Positions 6,830 to 15,947 of a stretch of 64,000 nucleotides of DNA are shown one piece after another. The notes beneath the pieces are model-generated. The model saw nothing but the letters and a program-made list of their open reading frames with translations. It was not told the DNA's origin and did no database searches. The stretch's first letter is position 1; every line of letters starts with the position of its first letter. This stretch comes from Blautia sp. (GTDB lineage: Bacteria; Bacillota; Clostridia; Lachnospirales; Lachnospiraceae): contig JARIAR010000013.1 in NCBI GenBank assembly GCA_029257805.1, positions 1 through 64,000 of the forward strand, written 5' to 3'. The position numbers were made by a program, and so were the translations under genes.

Positions 6830-8119
6830 ATGAAAATGAAAAAAATAGCCAGTCTGGTGTTGGCAGGTGCAATGACAGTTTCCATGTTAAGTGGATGTGG
6901 AACACAGGATAAAACAAAAAATGAAGAACAAGCAAAAGAAACAAAAGAGAGTGCAGAAAAGAAAGACCTGACATTATGGATGCCTCCATTTGGAACAGAA
7001 GAGTCTTTGGACAAAGAAGTCTGGGGAAAAATTTTAGAGCCTTTTGAAAAAGAGAATAATGTAAATGTTTCTATTGAAATTGTACCATGGAGCAATTATG
7101 AAGAAAAATACCTTACAGGAATTTCGTCAGGACAGGGTCCGGATGTAGGATATATGTATATGGAAATGATCAATGATTATATTGAATCAGAATCCATTAC
7201 TCCATTTGATGAGTATCTGACAGAAGAAGAAAAAGAAAACTTTTTCTATCTTGATAAAGGCGTAATTGAAGGAAAACAGTATGCTATGCCAATTGTAGTG
7301 GGAAGTGCAAGAGTTATGTTTTATAATAAGGCATTGTTAGAAGAAGCCGGTGTTTCTGAAGTTCCGGAAAATTGGGAGGAATTTACTCAGGCATGTAAAA
7401 AAGTGGCAGATACAGGAAAAACTCCATTTTTACAGCAGTGGGGAGATAAGTCAAAAGGCGCTATGAATGCCATGTTTTTCCCATATTTATGGCAGGCTGG
7501 CGGACAGATCTTTAATGATGAGGGAACAGAAGCTGCTTTTAATTCAGAGGCTGGTTTAAAAGCTGCAAAATTTATTGCAGATTTAAAATTAAAGGAAAAT
7601 ATCCTGCCGGAAGAAGTAACCTCTATGTCAGAGGATCAGGTATTTTCAGAATTTAAAAAGGGAAATGTAGCATTTGTAGTAGGACCTACAAACAAAGGTG
7701 CGGAATTTACAGAAGCAGGTGTTGACTGGGATTATACCACTTCTCTTTCTGATGAAAAAATGGGAACCTTTGCATCAGCGGATTCTCTTGTTTTGATTAG
7801 CGCAAGTAAAAATAAAGATCTGGCAGCAGAACTTGTAAAATTTATGCTTAGCGGTCCGTCTATGACAGAGTTTCATAAAATGGCTCCATTCCCGCCAGTT
7901 GCAAAAGATGAAGCATATAATGATGACCCTGCATTTAAAAAGGTATATGAGGAAAATCAGGAAGCTTTGAATACGTTGCCTGCAGTAAAGGGATCTGCCG
8001 CAGTGTATGACAATCTTTATAAGAATCTTCAGTTAATGATGCTTGGTGAATTAACACCTGAGGAGGCATTGAATAATTCAGCAGAATTTGCAGACAGCAC
8101 TCTTGCACAAAATAAATAG
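6830..8119 (+). CDS. Carbohydrate ABC transporter substrate-binding lipoprotein
   Basis: A 429-residue family 1 extracellular solute-binding protein. The signal peptide (MKMKKIASLVLAGAMTVSML) ends in a lipobox LSGC, so it is a lipoprotein at the outer face of the membrane. A charged linker of about 25 residues follows. The body has the family features LTLWMPPF, PGPDVGYMY-like SGQGPDVGYMYME, AMPIVVGSARVMFYNKALLEEAG and FKKGNVAFVVGPT. ATG 6830 is chosen over TTG 6827 because AAGGAGG (6815-6821) is correctly spaced. It captures an oligosaccharide for the two permeases encoded next. No ATPase gene is present, so a shared MsmK-type ATPase elsewhere probably serves. The glycoside hydrolase downstream suggests an N-acetylhexosamine-containing glycan. 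Confidence 0.93.
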   Translation: MKMKKIASLVLAGAMTVSMLSGCGTQDKTKNEEQAKETKESAEKKDLTLWMPPFGTEESLDKEVWGKILEPFEKENNVNVSIEIVPWSNYEEKYLTGISSGQGPDVGYMYMEMINDYIESESITPFDEYLTEEEKENFFYLDKGVIEGKQYAMPIVVGSARVMFYNKALLEEAGVSEVPENWEEFTQACKKVADTGKTPFLQQWGDKSKGAMNAMFFPYLWQAGGQIFNDEGTEAAFNSEAGLKAAKFIADLKLKENILPEEVTSMSEDQVFSEFKKGNVAFVVGPTNKGAEFTEAGVDWDYTTSLSDEKMGTFASADSLVLISASKNKDLAAELVKFMLSGPSMTEFHKMAPFPPVAKDEAYNDDPAFKKVYEENQEALNTLPAVKGSAAVYDNLYKNLQLMMLGELTPEEALNNSAEFADSTLAQNK

Positions 8120-8129
8120 GAGACAGGAA

Positions 8130-9029
8130 ATGGGGAAACAAAATAAAGTTAAAACAGTATGGAAGGAAAACAGTGGTTTTTTATATGTATTGCCAAGTTT
8201 TGTGCTTCTATTAGTGTTTTACCTGATTCCTCTGGTAATGACAGGATACTTTAGTTTTACAGAGTATAGTGTTTTAAAACCGCCAGTGTGGTCAGGACTT
8301 GAAAACTATAAAAATATGCTGGCCGATCCGTTTTTTCGGCCGGCAGTAAGAAATACGATCATTTATACATTATTAACGGTTCCGATCCAGACTGTACTTT
8401 CTCTTTGGATTGCAAGTGTAATTGCTTCCAGATTTAAAAACCGATTTGGAAGATTTCTAAAAAGTGCATTATTTGTACCGGTTATTTCTTCTATGGTATT
8501 GGTAGGTACTGTATGGAAGTTTATGTTGGCAACAAAAGGAGGCATTGTAAATAGCGTATTGGAGTTATTTGGAATGAAGGGGCTTAACTGGCTGGGAGAA
8601 TATAATCTGGCACTGATCAGCGTGTGTATTGTCGCAATCTGGAAAAACGTAGGATATTTTCTTGTTATTTATTATGCCGGTATAATGGATATTCCCACCA
8701 GCCTTTTTGAGGCAGCAGCCGTAGATGGAGCTACAAGATGGCAGAAACTTCGTTATATTACAATTCCGTATTTGAAACCAATTACCTATCTTGTTGTGAC
8801 ACTGGGAACGATATGGTCGTTCCAGGTATTTGATCTTGTTTATACAATGACAGGCGGGGGACCGGGAACAGCAACTGTAACCATGGTTATGTCTATTTAT
8901 CAGTCCGGATTTAAACAGTATAAAATGGGATATGCAAGCGCAATGTCCTTTGTACTGTTCCTGATCGTTGTGATTATCTCCGTGGTACAGAAAAAAGCAT
9001 TTAATGGAGAAGAAAGGAGTGCAAAATGA
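8130..9029 (+). CDS. Carbohydrate ABC transporter permease 1 (MalF/UgpA type)
   Basis: A 299-residue membrane protein with six predicted helices. The first begins at about residue 17 (FLYVLPSFVLLLVFYLIPL). The EAA loop that docks the ATPase is visible as EAAAVDGATRWQKLRYITIPYLKP. The start at 8130, 10 bases after the binding-protein stop, is preceded by AGGAGA. It overlaps the next permease by 4 bases (ATGA), so the two subunits are translated together. It forms the heterodimeric channel with that protein. Substrate specificity cannot be read from sequence. Confidence 0.93.
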   Translation: MGKQNKVKTVWKENSGFLYVLPSFVLLLVFYLIPLVMTGYFSFTEYSVLKPPVWSGLENYKNMLADPFFRPAVRNTIIYTLLTVPIQTVLSLWIASVIASRFKNRFGRFLKSALFVPVISSMVLVGTVWKFMLATKGGIVNSVLELFGMKGLNWLGEYNLALISVCIVAIWKNVGYFLVIYYAGIMDIPTSLFEAAAVDGATRWQKLRYITIPYLKPITYLVVTLGTIWSFQVFDLVYTMTGGGPGTATVTMVMSIYQSGFKQYKMGYASAMSFVLFLIVVIISVVQKKAFNGEERSAK

Positions 9030-9844
9030 AATCGAAAAAAGAACAGATATCTTCTTTTCTCACAGGAATTATTTTGATATTTTTTGCAGTCCTGGCACTG
9101 TTCCCGTTTTTCTATATGATTCTTACGTCGTTTAAACAGACGTATTCTATGGAACTGGACCTTAGTTTAAAAGGACTGAGTTTTCAGAATTTTAGAACCA
9201 TATTTAAAAATTTTGATTTTGCAAAGTACTTTTTTAACAGCACAATGGTAGTTTTGATTGCCTGTTTATTAAATGCGATTATTTCTTCCATGGCAGCATA
9301 TGGATTTGAAAAGAAGAAATTTAAAGGAAGAGAAGTGCTCTTTGGTGTATATCTGGCAACTTTAATGGTTCCATCTCAGGTCATTTTAATACCATTGTTT
9401 ACGATTATACAAAAACTTCATCTGATTAATACCCACTTCGTTTTGGCCCTTCCGGTTGTAAATGCGTTTGGTGTGTTTCTGATCAGACAGTTTATGGCCA
9501 GTGTTCCCGATGAGTTAATTGAGGCGGCTCGTATTGATGGATGCCGGGAGTTTAAGATTTATTATTCGATTGTGTTACCTCTTATCAAACCAGTATTAGT
9601 GTCTCTGACTGTTTTTACATTTATTACAACCTGGAATGACTTTGTATGGCCTTTAATCGCAGTGACAGATAGCAATATGAGTACTCTTACTCTGGCACTG
9701 GCCTCCCTGCAGGGAAATTATGCAACTAATTATGGACTTGTTATGGCAGGTGCCACACTTGTATTTTTGCCGCCGTTTTTATTATATATCTTCCTGCAGA
9801 AGCAATTTGTGGAGGGGATTGCTCTTAGTGGGGTGAAAGGATAA
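9026..9844 (+). CDS. Carbohydrate ABC transporter permease 2 (MalG/UgpE type)
   Basis: A 272-residue, six-helix permease of the CUT1 class. It has the usual N-terminal helix (FLTGIILIFFAVLALFPFFY), the central IPLFTIIQKLHLINTH region and the EAA loop EAARIDGCREFKIYYSIVLP. It pairs with the preceding permease, whose stop codon overlaps its ATG. The GH123-type gene begins six bases after its stop, so import and intracellular hydrolysis are co-expressed. Confidence 0.93.
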   Translation: MKSKKEQISSFLTGIILIFFAVLALFPFFYMILTSFKQTYSMELDLSLKGLSFQNFRTIFKNFDFAKYFFNSTMVVLIACLLNAIISSMAAYGFEKKKFKGREVLFGVYLATLMVPSQVILIPLFTIIQKLHLINTHFVLALPVVNAFGVFLIRQFMASVPDELIEAARIDGCREFKIYYSIVLPLIKPVLVSLTVFTFITTWNDFVWPLIAVTDSNMSTLTLALASLQGNYATNYGLVMAGATLVFLPPFLLYIFLQKQFVEGIALSGVKG

Positions 9845-9850
9845 GACAGT

Positions 9851-11524
9851 ATGGAAAAAAAACAGTATGTAAAATATAAATTTGTTTTACTGGATTCTTT
9901 GGAAAAGGTAATGCCCAATAAGGAGCCGTCAGTACTGGAAAACAGTGAGAAGCATTTGTACGGATTTAAAAACGAGAAATTGTCTTTTCAGTTGGCATAT
10001 ACAATGGAATATGACGGATGTGAAATTCCTCTTCAGGAGGTGGAGCTGAAGTTCAGGACGCAGATTTCCGAAGCGGTACAGATTCGAAAAGTAGAATTAG
10101 TACCTTCGAGGCTTCCGGTATATCAGGAGCAGCTGGATGAAGATTATCTTTATCAGGAAGCATGTTTGTGTCCGGACTTGTTACTGCCTGTGAATAACAG
10201 CATCATACGACCGGTACCATATCAGTGGAGATCTGTCTGGTTTACTGTGGATTTGGAGCATGTGGAAGGAAGCGGTGATTTTCCAATAGAAATCCAGATT
10301 ACACAAAACAAGGAACTCTTTTGGCAAGATAAGATGTATATTCATGTCGCAAAAGAAGAGCTGCCAAAGCAGACATTAATCCATACAGAATGGTTTCATG
10401 CAGATTGTTTAGCAAATTATTACCAGGTACCTGTATTTTCGGAAGCTCATTGGGAAATCATTGGAAATTTTGTGGGTTCTGCGGTAAAACATGGAATGAA
10501 TATGTTGTTAACGCCGGTATTTACCCCTCCGTTGGATACAAAAGAAGGGGGAGAACGAACAACTGTACAGCTGGTAAAGGTAAGAAAGGATCAGGAATCG
10601 TATACTTTTGAATTTGATCTGTTAGACAGATGGATTGATCTTTGTATGCAAAAAGGAATGGAATATATAGAAATCTCCCATTTATTTACCCAGTGGGGAG
10701 CAAAACATGCACCTAAAGTTATGGCATGGGAGCAGGGAGAAGAAAAACAGATTTTTGGTTGGGATACTTTGGCGACCGGAAGGGAATATCAGCAGTTTTT
10801 ACAGCAATTCCTGCCGGAATTAAAGACCTTTTTACGAAAAAAAGGGATTTTGGAAAAGACATATTTTCACATTTCAGATGAGCCCCATGATAAAGAAAAA
10901 GAGACATATGCTGCAGCAAAAGAAAGTGTGCGGGAGTTATTAAAAGACTGTAAGGTAATGGATGCGTTAAGCAGTTATGATCTTTATAAAGAAGGAATCG
11001 TGGAAAATCCTATTGTATGTAATGATTGTATTCAGCCTTTTATTGACGAAGAGGTAAAAGATTTATGGACCTATTACTGTTGTGTGCAGGGAAAAAAGGT
11101 AAGCAATCGTTTTATGGCTATGCCACTGGAAAGAATCAGGATTCTGGGGATACAGCTATATTTATATGATATTAAGGGCTTTTTGCACTGGGGTTTTAAT
11201 TTTTATAATTCACAGTATTCCTTATCTTCCATTAATCCGTATCTGGTAACAGATGCAGATGGCGGATTTCCTTCCGGTGATCCATTTGTTGTTTATCCGG
11301 CTCCTGACAGAACAGCGTATGATTCTATTCGTTTGGAAGTTTTTGCAGAAGCATTATATGATCTGCGAGCATTGCAAAAATTAGAAAAAAAAGTGGGAAG
11401 AAAACAGGTAGTTTCCCTTATACAGGAAGGATATTCACCAAAAATCACATTTTGTGAATATCCCAAAGAGGAAAGCTATATTCGGAGATTAAGAAAAAGA
11501 CTTTATGAAGAGCTAAATGAGTAA
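9851..11524 (+). CDS. GH123-type (DUF4091) glycoside hydrolase, cytoplasmic
   Basis: A 557-residue protein without signal peptide or membrane helix. The N-terminal third is beta-rich. The rest matches the DUF4091/GH123 catalytic domain: RFMAMPLERIRILGIQLYLYD, then FLHWGFNFYN and the FPSGDPFVVYPAP segment. GH123 enzymes are beta-N-acetylgalactosaminidases that use substrate-assisted catalysis with an adjacent Asp-Glu pair. Here D343-E344 occur in FHISDEP, which fits. Lying in the cytoplasm behind a carbohydrate importer, it probably trims imported GalNAc-containing oligosaccharides of host glycans. The exact substrate is inference, because many DUF4091 proteins are uncharacterised. Its start has AAGGA about 10 bases upstream. 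Confidence 0.8.
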   Translation: MEKKQYVKYKFVLLDSLEKVMPNKEPSVLENSEKHLYGFKNEKLSFQLAYTMEYDGCEIPLQEVELKFRTQISEAVQIRKVELVPSRLPVYQEQLDEDYLYQEACLCPDLLLPVNNSIIRPVPYQWRSVWFTVDLEHVEGSGDFPIEIQITQNKELFWQDKMYIHVAKEELPKQTLIHTEWFHADCLANYYQVPVFSEAHWEIIGNFVGSAVKHGMNMLLTPVFTPPLDTKEGGERTTVQLVKVRKDQESYTFEFDLLDRWIDLCMQKGMEYIEISHLFTQWGAKHAPKVMAWEQGEEKQIFGWDTLATGREYQQFLQQFLPELKTFLRKKGILEKTYFHISDEPHDKEKETYAAAKESVRELLKDCKVMDALSSYDLYKEGIVENPIVCNDCIQPFIDEEVKDLWTYYCCVQGKKVSNRFMAMPLERIRILGIQLYLYDIKGFLHWGFNFYNSQYSLSSINPYLVTDADGGFPSGDPFVVYPAPDRTAYDSIRLEVFAEALYDLRALQKLEKKVGRKQVVSLIQEGYSPKITFCEYPKEESYIRRLRKRLYEELNE

Positions 11525-11545
11525 AAGAAAATACAGTTAAAGAAG

Positions 11546-11591
11546 AGCCTCTCTTTTTATTTGAAGTATTCAGATAAAAAAAGAGGCTTTT
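11546..11591 (+). terminator. Terminator of the glycan-use operon
   Basis: AGCCTCTCTTTTTAT (11546-11560) pairs with ATAAAAAAAGAGGCT (11574-11588), ending in TTT. It closes the importer and hydrolase operon. Confidence 0.85.
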
Positions 11592-11637
11592 AGCGTACAA
11601 AACATTAAAAAAAATAAAAAAAAATCAATTTAAACTG

Positions 11638-11676
11638 TTTTTGTAATGCTTTTTGTAATGGTTTATTTTATATAAT
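11638..11676 (+). promoter_or_regulatory. Promoter with tandem 11-bp direct repeats, possible BTAD/SARP operator
   Basis: TTTTTGTAATG occurs twice, at 11638-11648 and 11650-11660 (period 12 bp). It ends 10 bp before a perfect -10, TATAAT (11671-11676). No -35 consensus exists; the second repeat occupies that place. SARP-type activators are known to bind tandem direct repeats about one helical turn apart overlapping the -35 element. The layout fits activator-dependent control of the surface operon, possibly by the BTAD regulator at 31835. Confidence 0.55.
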
Positions 11677-11711
11677 GTGCAACGGTGTCACAGAAGAGGA
11701 GGACCTGAATT

Positions 11712-11912
11712 GTGAAAATGAAGAATAAAGGACTTTTTGTATTGAATATAGAAAATACGCAGAATGCAACGTGGCAGGGAACGGTTACATGGATCGACAA
11801 GCAAAAGAAACAGTGTTTTCGCAGTGAATTGGAACTGTTAAAAATGATTGAGTGTGCATTGGAAGAAAATGAAAGCAGGGGAAACGATGAAATATTTAAA
11901 TATAAACAGTAA
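11712..11912 (+). CDS. 66-residue protein with a single TWQG domain
   Basis: A small, soluble-looking protein with no signal peptide or membrane helix. It starts at GTG 11712 behind AGAGGAGG. Residues 15-45 contain NATWQG, then G23-x12-F36-R-S38-x-L-E41. The same pattern occurs twice in the protein encoded at 33111, next to the BTAD regulator. No known family is recognised. It opens the surface operon and overlaps the start of the SpaA-type gene by 26 bases, so the two are translationally coupled. A regulatory or assembly role is suggested only by context. It is a genuine gene rather than chance, given the ribosome site, the overlap and the clear paralogue. Confidence 0.7.
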   Translation: MKMKNKGLFVLNIENTQNATWQGTVTWIDKQKKQCFRSELELLKMIECALEENESRGNDEIFKYKQ

Positions 11913-14900
11913 AGTACAAAAATGGATAATATGGATGCTTTGTATGATATTACTGTTTAATACTGCAGGTATAAGTGTGGCAGCGGAAGAAATGGGAGAG
12001 CTTGTGCTGGAAGACAGCGCAGGTGATTATATAGAAGCGGAGGAAATGTTTCCGGAAGAGATAGTACCGGAATCTGAAACATCGGATATGATGACGCCGG
12101 AGGAACTACTACCGGAATCGGATGTGGAAAGCGCAGAAGTTCAAACAACAACAGATCCAGAAGTTACCGAGGATACTTTAACCGAGGAAGTTCTGGATGA
12201 AAGCAATAAAATGAGAGAAGAATTTCTCCGGACAGTTGATGAAATTGCAAAATTATTATATGGAGATCAACTGGCAGCCAGAGCTTTTATTGTAGAAACA
12301 GAATGTGCAGAAAAGTATCATAGTTTAAGTGAAGTAGATAAGGAGAACCTGAAACTTCTTATAGAGAATGCAAAGAACCAGTATGAACAACTGGCTCTGG
12401 AACAGATTGATAATGAAGTAGAAGAAGCAAGAGAAAAGATTGAATGGATAGAGGCGGCAATCACAGAGCCGGATATGATCGATCTTAGTGGAAACCGCAT
12501 TACACAGGCTGCATATGATGAAATGCTTGCAGCTATGAAGAAAGAACTGGAAGAGCCTTCTGCTACGAATATTCCAATAGAGAACTGGAGAAGATCGAAA
12601 GATATTCTGGAAATTCAAGATTTGGAAAAACAGCCTCAGACAGGATATCAGGGATGGACATGGAGTGATATTCAGGGAAAACTGGAACTTCCGGCAACAC
12701 AGGATGAAAGTGAAATCTGGGATGCCTCCAGATTAAATAATGGAAAAGTGGTACATCAGGGCGTAAATGAAATGGAGCCATTAAAAAAGAATCAGCTGAC
12801 AGTTTTAAATAACAAAATGTATGATTCTACAACATGGTTAAATAAATTTTGTCCATATCAATATAATGGAAGAGTTGCGTTGTTCAGATACCAGGGAGAG
12901 ATTAATATACCGGAAAATGAAAACAGAGATGGACATATTTATACTTTAAAGCCGGTAACGGACAATGACCGTATTTACATTAATGATGACTTGTACGTGT
13001 TTGTGTATCCCAGAGGAACACAGCTGACAGATGAAAACTTTATGGATTATCTTGTATTCTGGACAGGAACACATAGTAAAAATGGAAGTTTAAAACACTT
13101 CCATGGAAGAAAAGGCGCGCTTGCGGTACGAGATAAAACTCATCCTCTTGCCATTGTAACAGATGGTTGGAGTACGGCGGCTGTTCCAAACAATGCAGGA
13201 ATTATTGGAGACCAAAAAGATGCTTCAAATTTTGTAATAGATGTATTTGCAGATGATAATGCAGAAATCGGTGGAATGTACCGATTGAAGCTGGAGCGCC
13301 AGGAGCGTGAAAAAGCAAAAATTCTATTCCGCAAAGTCAGTGAAGAGAATCCGGAACAGGGACTGGAAGGTGCGCAGTTTGTTTTAACAAAAAAAGACGG
13401 AAGCGGAAGTACCACAAACCCTTCTGATCATGACGGGTATGTAAGATTTAATGTTTTACCGGGAGAATATATTCTTCAGGAAACAAAAGCACCGGAAGGG
13501 TATCATCTGGAAGCTGAGAAACGGTGGTATGTAAAAGTGGAATCGAATCTTAGCTGGAATATTTATACAGATCCGGGATATCGGCAGCCATTAGAAAAGA
13601 ACAGCAAGAATGAATACATTATAAAAAATCAGTGGTTATGCAATTTTGGTTTTGATAAAAAGTCAATGAAAGGACAGCCATTACAGGGAGCGGAATTCCT
13701 TCTTTATAAAGAAGAGGAAAAAAAGACAGAATATAAAGCGACTTCTGATGGAGCCGGAAGAGTGGATTTTTCCAATATTCCAGCTGGCAGATATTTGATG
13801 AAAGAAATTGCATCACCGGCAGGATATGAGATATCTGATAGTATCTGGGCTGTGGAGCTCTCGAAAGATCAACCGGCAAAAATATATTTAAAAGATGATG
13901 AAAGCAAAACAGAAGTAAGTATCATTGAGAATTATACAGGACAGGAAATTATAGATAAGTCCATAGAATTTGATAAAAGTGTTAAAGTTCAGGACTTTGA
14001 AAAAAGAACATATGCCATTACATTAACAGCAGATTCTAAAGTACAGGCTGGAGATGAAAAAGTACCTGTACAGGCAGAACGCATTGTGGATGTGATCGAT
14101 CACAGGTTTACATTAGCACAGGGGGAACGGGAGCGTCTCATACAAAAAGGTGCAGAAATTGCAGAAAATAATGAAAAAGGAGAAACAACCATTTCCTGGA
14201 ACAATATATCTGTAAAGCCTCAAGACGGAAAGACACATGGATGGACAGAAAATATTATAATTCAGGCAAAAGAAGACTTTATGGGTGGAAATGTAATTCC
14301 AACAAATGGAGATGGTTCAGGAATTTATCTGAAAAAGACAATATTTGCTGCATTTCCTAAACCAACGGTTCATGTAAAGCTTTTATCCGTACAGGGGGAA
14401 GAGTTAGAAACAACCGTATTTGTACAGGATATGATTGAAGCGGTAACATTCCCGCAAAAACTGCAGGAAAAAATAAAAGTTCAAAAGATAGAAAATAAAG
14501 GAACTTTTTCCATACCGGAAAAAAACAGATTTACAGAAAAGGATATGGAAAATCTGTTAAACGGAAAAGAAGTAAGAAAAGATTATGATTATCAGGATGG
14601 CGATGTAACAGGAAGATTTGTTTATCATTTTGAGAAAACAGAGCCGGTGACAGGAGGCAGAGTAGAAAATCATAAAGGGGAAAACCCGGGACAGAATGCA
14701 GAGAAATACATACTAACAGTAAAATATGAAGCTATCCCAAAAGGCGATAGAAACATGTCAGGATATAAAGAGCCGGTTGGAGAAGAGCAGAGGGATGTAA
14801 CGGCAGAAGGATATTACCATGTTCATGTAGTTGCAGGAAGTGTGACAGTTACAAAGAGAATCAGAACAAAAGACATTCAGTTTATGCATGGAGATCCGGT

Positions 14901-15306
14901 GTTTGTGTTTGAATTAAAAAGTAAAAATCACATTCTTCACAAAACGGTTCGTTTCCATCAGGGAAATATAAGTTCAGCAGAATTTACAGAGTTGCAGGTA
15001 ACTTTTGAAAATCTTCCAAAAGGAGAATATGTCCTAAGAGAAGAAGAGACAATTCGTTACGAACTGGAAAGCATGGAAGTATCCGGAGGAAGTGAAAAAC
15101 CATGTGAAGTCAGTGGAAATAACAGATTTGTAATTGGTGGTACAGATGGAAGAAATTTTGAAAAGCTGAATGGGCTGGCAACCGTTACAAATAAGAAGAT
15201 AAATAAAAAGAACGATTCTTCTACAGGGGTGATCGAGAATACCTTCCATGTTGATGAAAACGGGAATGTAATTATCAAAGGAGAACACCATGATAAGAAG
15301 AAATAA
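11887..15306 (+). CDS. Large secreted SpaA/prealbumin-fold surface protein
   Basis: An 1139-residue secreted protein. It starts at ATG 11887 (AGGGGA upstream) with a Sec signal peptide (about 1-33, cut near SVAAEE). A very acidic Glu-rich region (35-100) and a helical stretch (115-215) follow. Two SpaA/prealbumin-like domains lie at about 476-552 (EGAQFVLTKKDGSG ... PGEYILQETKAPEGY) and 585-663 (LQGAEFLLYKEEE ... AGRYLMKEIASPAGYE). A further beta domain at about 981-1064 includes VTVTKRIRTK and GEYVLREEE. Such domains build Gram-positive pilins and adhesins, often with isopeptide bonds. There is no LPXTG motif or C-terminal membrane helix; it ends in a lysine-rich tail. Retention on the cell must therefore come from partners, perhaps the SipW-processed fibre proteins encoded after it. 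Confidence 0.85.
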   Translation: MKYLNINSKVQKWIIWMLCMILLFNTAGISVAAEEMGELVLEDSAGDYIEAEEMFPEEIVPESETSDMMTPEELLPESDVESAEVQTTTDPEVTEDTLTEEVLDESNKMREEFLRTVDEIAKLLYGDQLAARAFIVETECAEKYHSLSEVDKENLKLLIENAKNQYEQLALEQIDNEVEEAREKIEWIEAAITEPDMIDLSGNRITQAAYDEMLAAMKKELEEPSATNIPIENWRRSKDILEIQDLEKQPQTGYQGWTWSDIQGKLELPATQDESEIWDASRLNNGKVVHQGVNEMEPLKKNQLTVLNNKMYDSTTWLNKFCPYQYNGRVALFRYQGEINIPENENRDGHIYTLKPVTDNDRIYINDDLYVFVYPRGTQLTDENFMDYLVFWTGTHSKNGSLKHFHGRKGALAVRDKTHPLAIVTDGWSTAAVPNNAGIIGDQKDASNFVIDVFADDNAEIGGMYRLKLERQEREKAKILFRKVSEENPEQGLEGAQFVLTKKDGSGSTTNPSDHDGYVRFNVLPGEYILQETKAPEGYHLEAEKRWYVKVESNLSWNIYTDPGYRQPLEKNSKNEYIIKNQWLCNFGFDKKSMKGQPLQGAEFLLYKEEEKKTEYKATSDGAGRVDFSNIPAGRYLMKEIASPAGYEISDSIWAVELSKDQPAKIYLKDDESKTEVSIIENYTGQEIIDKSIEFDKSVKVQDFEKRTYAITLTADSKVQAGDEKVPVQAERIVDVIDHRFTLAQGERERLIQKGAEIAENNEKGETTISWNNISVKPQDGKTHGWTENIIIQAKEDFMGGNVIPTNGDGSGIYLKKTIFAAFPKPTVHVKLLSVQGEELETTVFVQDMIEAVTFPQKLQEKIKVQKIENKGTFSIPEKNRFTEKDMENLLNGKEVRKDYDYQDGDVTGRFVYHFEKTEPVTGGRVENHKGENPGQNAEKYILTVKYEAIPKGDRNMSGYKEPVGEEQRDVTAEGYYHVHVVAGSVTVTKRIRTKDIQFMHGDPVFVFELKSKNHILHKTVRFHQGNISSAEFTELQVTFENLPKGEYVLREEETIRYELESMEVSGGSEKPCEVSGNNRFVIGGTDGRNFEKLNGLATVTNKKINKKNDSSTGVIENTFHVDENGNVIIKGEHHDKKK

Positions 15307-15324
15307 AAAGCAGGAGGGCAGAAA

Positions 15325-15933
15325 GTGAAAAAAGTATTAAAAGGAATCATGAAAAAGAAAGCACTTTTAGCTGCTGTTGCACTTCTGCTTGTAGCTGCAG
15401 CAGGCGGAACCCTTGCTGTTTTAACAGATAGTTCCTGGTCACTGATCAATAAATTTGAATCCGGTGTAATTGATACAGAGATAGATGAAGAACTGGGGGC
15501 TGATGGAAAAAAGGAACCATTTGTTACAAATACAGGAAAAGCAGACTGTCTTGTAAGAATGAAAGTGGTTGTTTCGCCGGAAGAGGTACTTGGAAGTAGT
15601 AGCGCTGTGCCAACTGAAACAGATTTACAAAAGATCCTGGAAGGATTGGGAAATAATGGAATGTGGAAATATGTAAATGGATATTTCTACTATCAGAATA
15701 TATTGCACGCAGAAGAAAAAACAGTTCCATTATTTACAAAAGTAAAAAGTCCTGTAAAAGAGCAGAGCCTGGCAGATTTTATCCGGGAACATCCGGACCT
15801 ATCTATTACGGTATATCATGAAGCCATTCCTGTTTTTGCAGCAATCGGAGAAGAAGAGATTCATGCGGAAGTCGATGGGAAGTATCATCATGAAAATGCT
15901 CTGAAGCTTTGGAAGATGTATGAAACAAAATAG
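15325..15933 (+). CDS. SipW-dependent secreted protein 1 (TasA/camelysin-like)
   Basis: A 202-residue protein. It starts at GTG 15325 behind CAGGAGGG, with a SipW-type signal peptide: basic start, AALLLVAAAGGTLA-like core and cleavage expected after GGTLA (about residue 32), followed by VLTDSS. The mature part has beta-sandwich character and a conserved TNTGKADCLVRMKVVVS stretch seen in TasA/CotN-type proteins. TasA family members form biofilm fibres. The gene encoding the first SipW-like peptidase follows after 14 bases. Of the four substrates here it has the least typical Asp/Thr-rich post-cleavage segment. Confidence 0.82.
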   Translation: MKKVLKGIMKKKALLAAVALLLVAAAGGTLAVLTDSSWSLINKFESGVIDTEIDEELGADGKKEPFVTNTGKADCLVRMKVVVSPEEVLGSSSAVPTETDLQKILEGLGNNGMWKYVNGYFYYQNILHAEEKTVPLFTKVKSPVKEQSLADFIREHPDLSITVYHEAIPVFAAIGEEEIHAEVDGKYHHENALKLWKMYETK

Positions 15934-15947
15934 GAAGGAGACACGTA

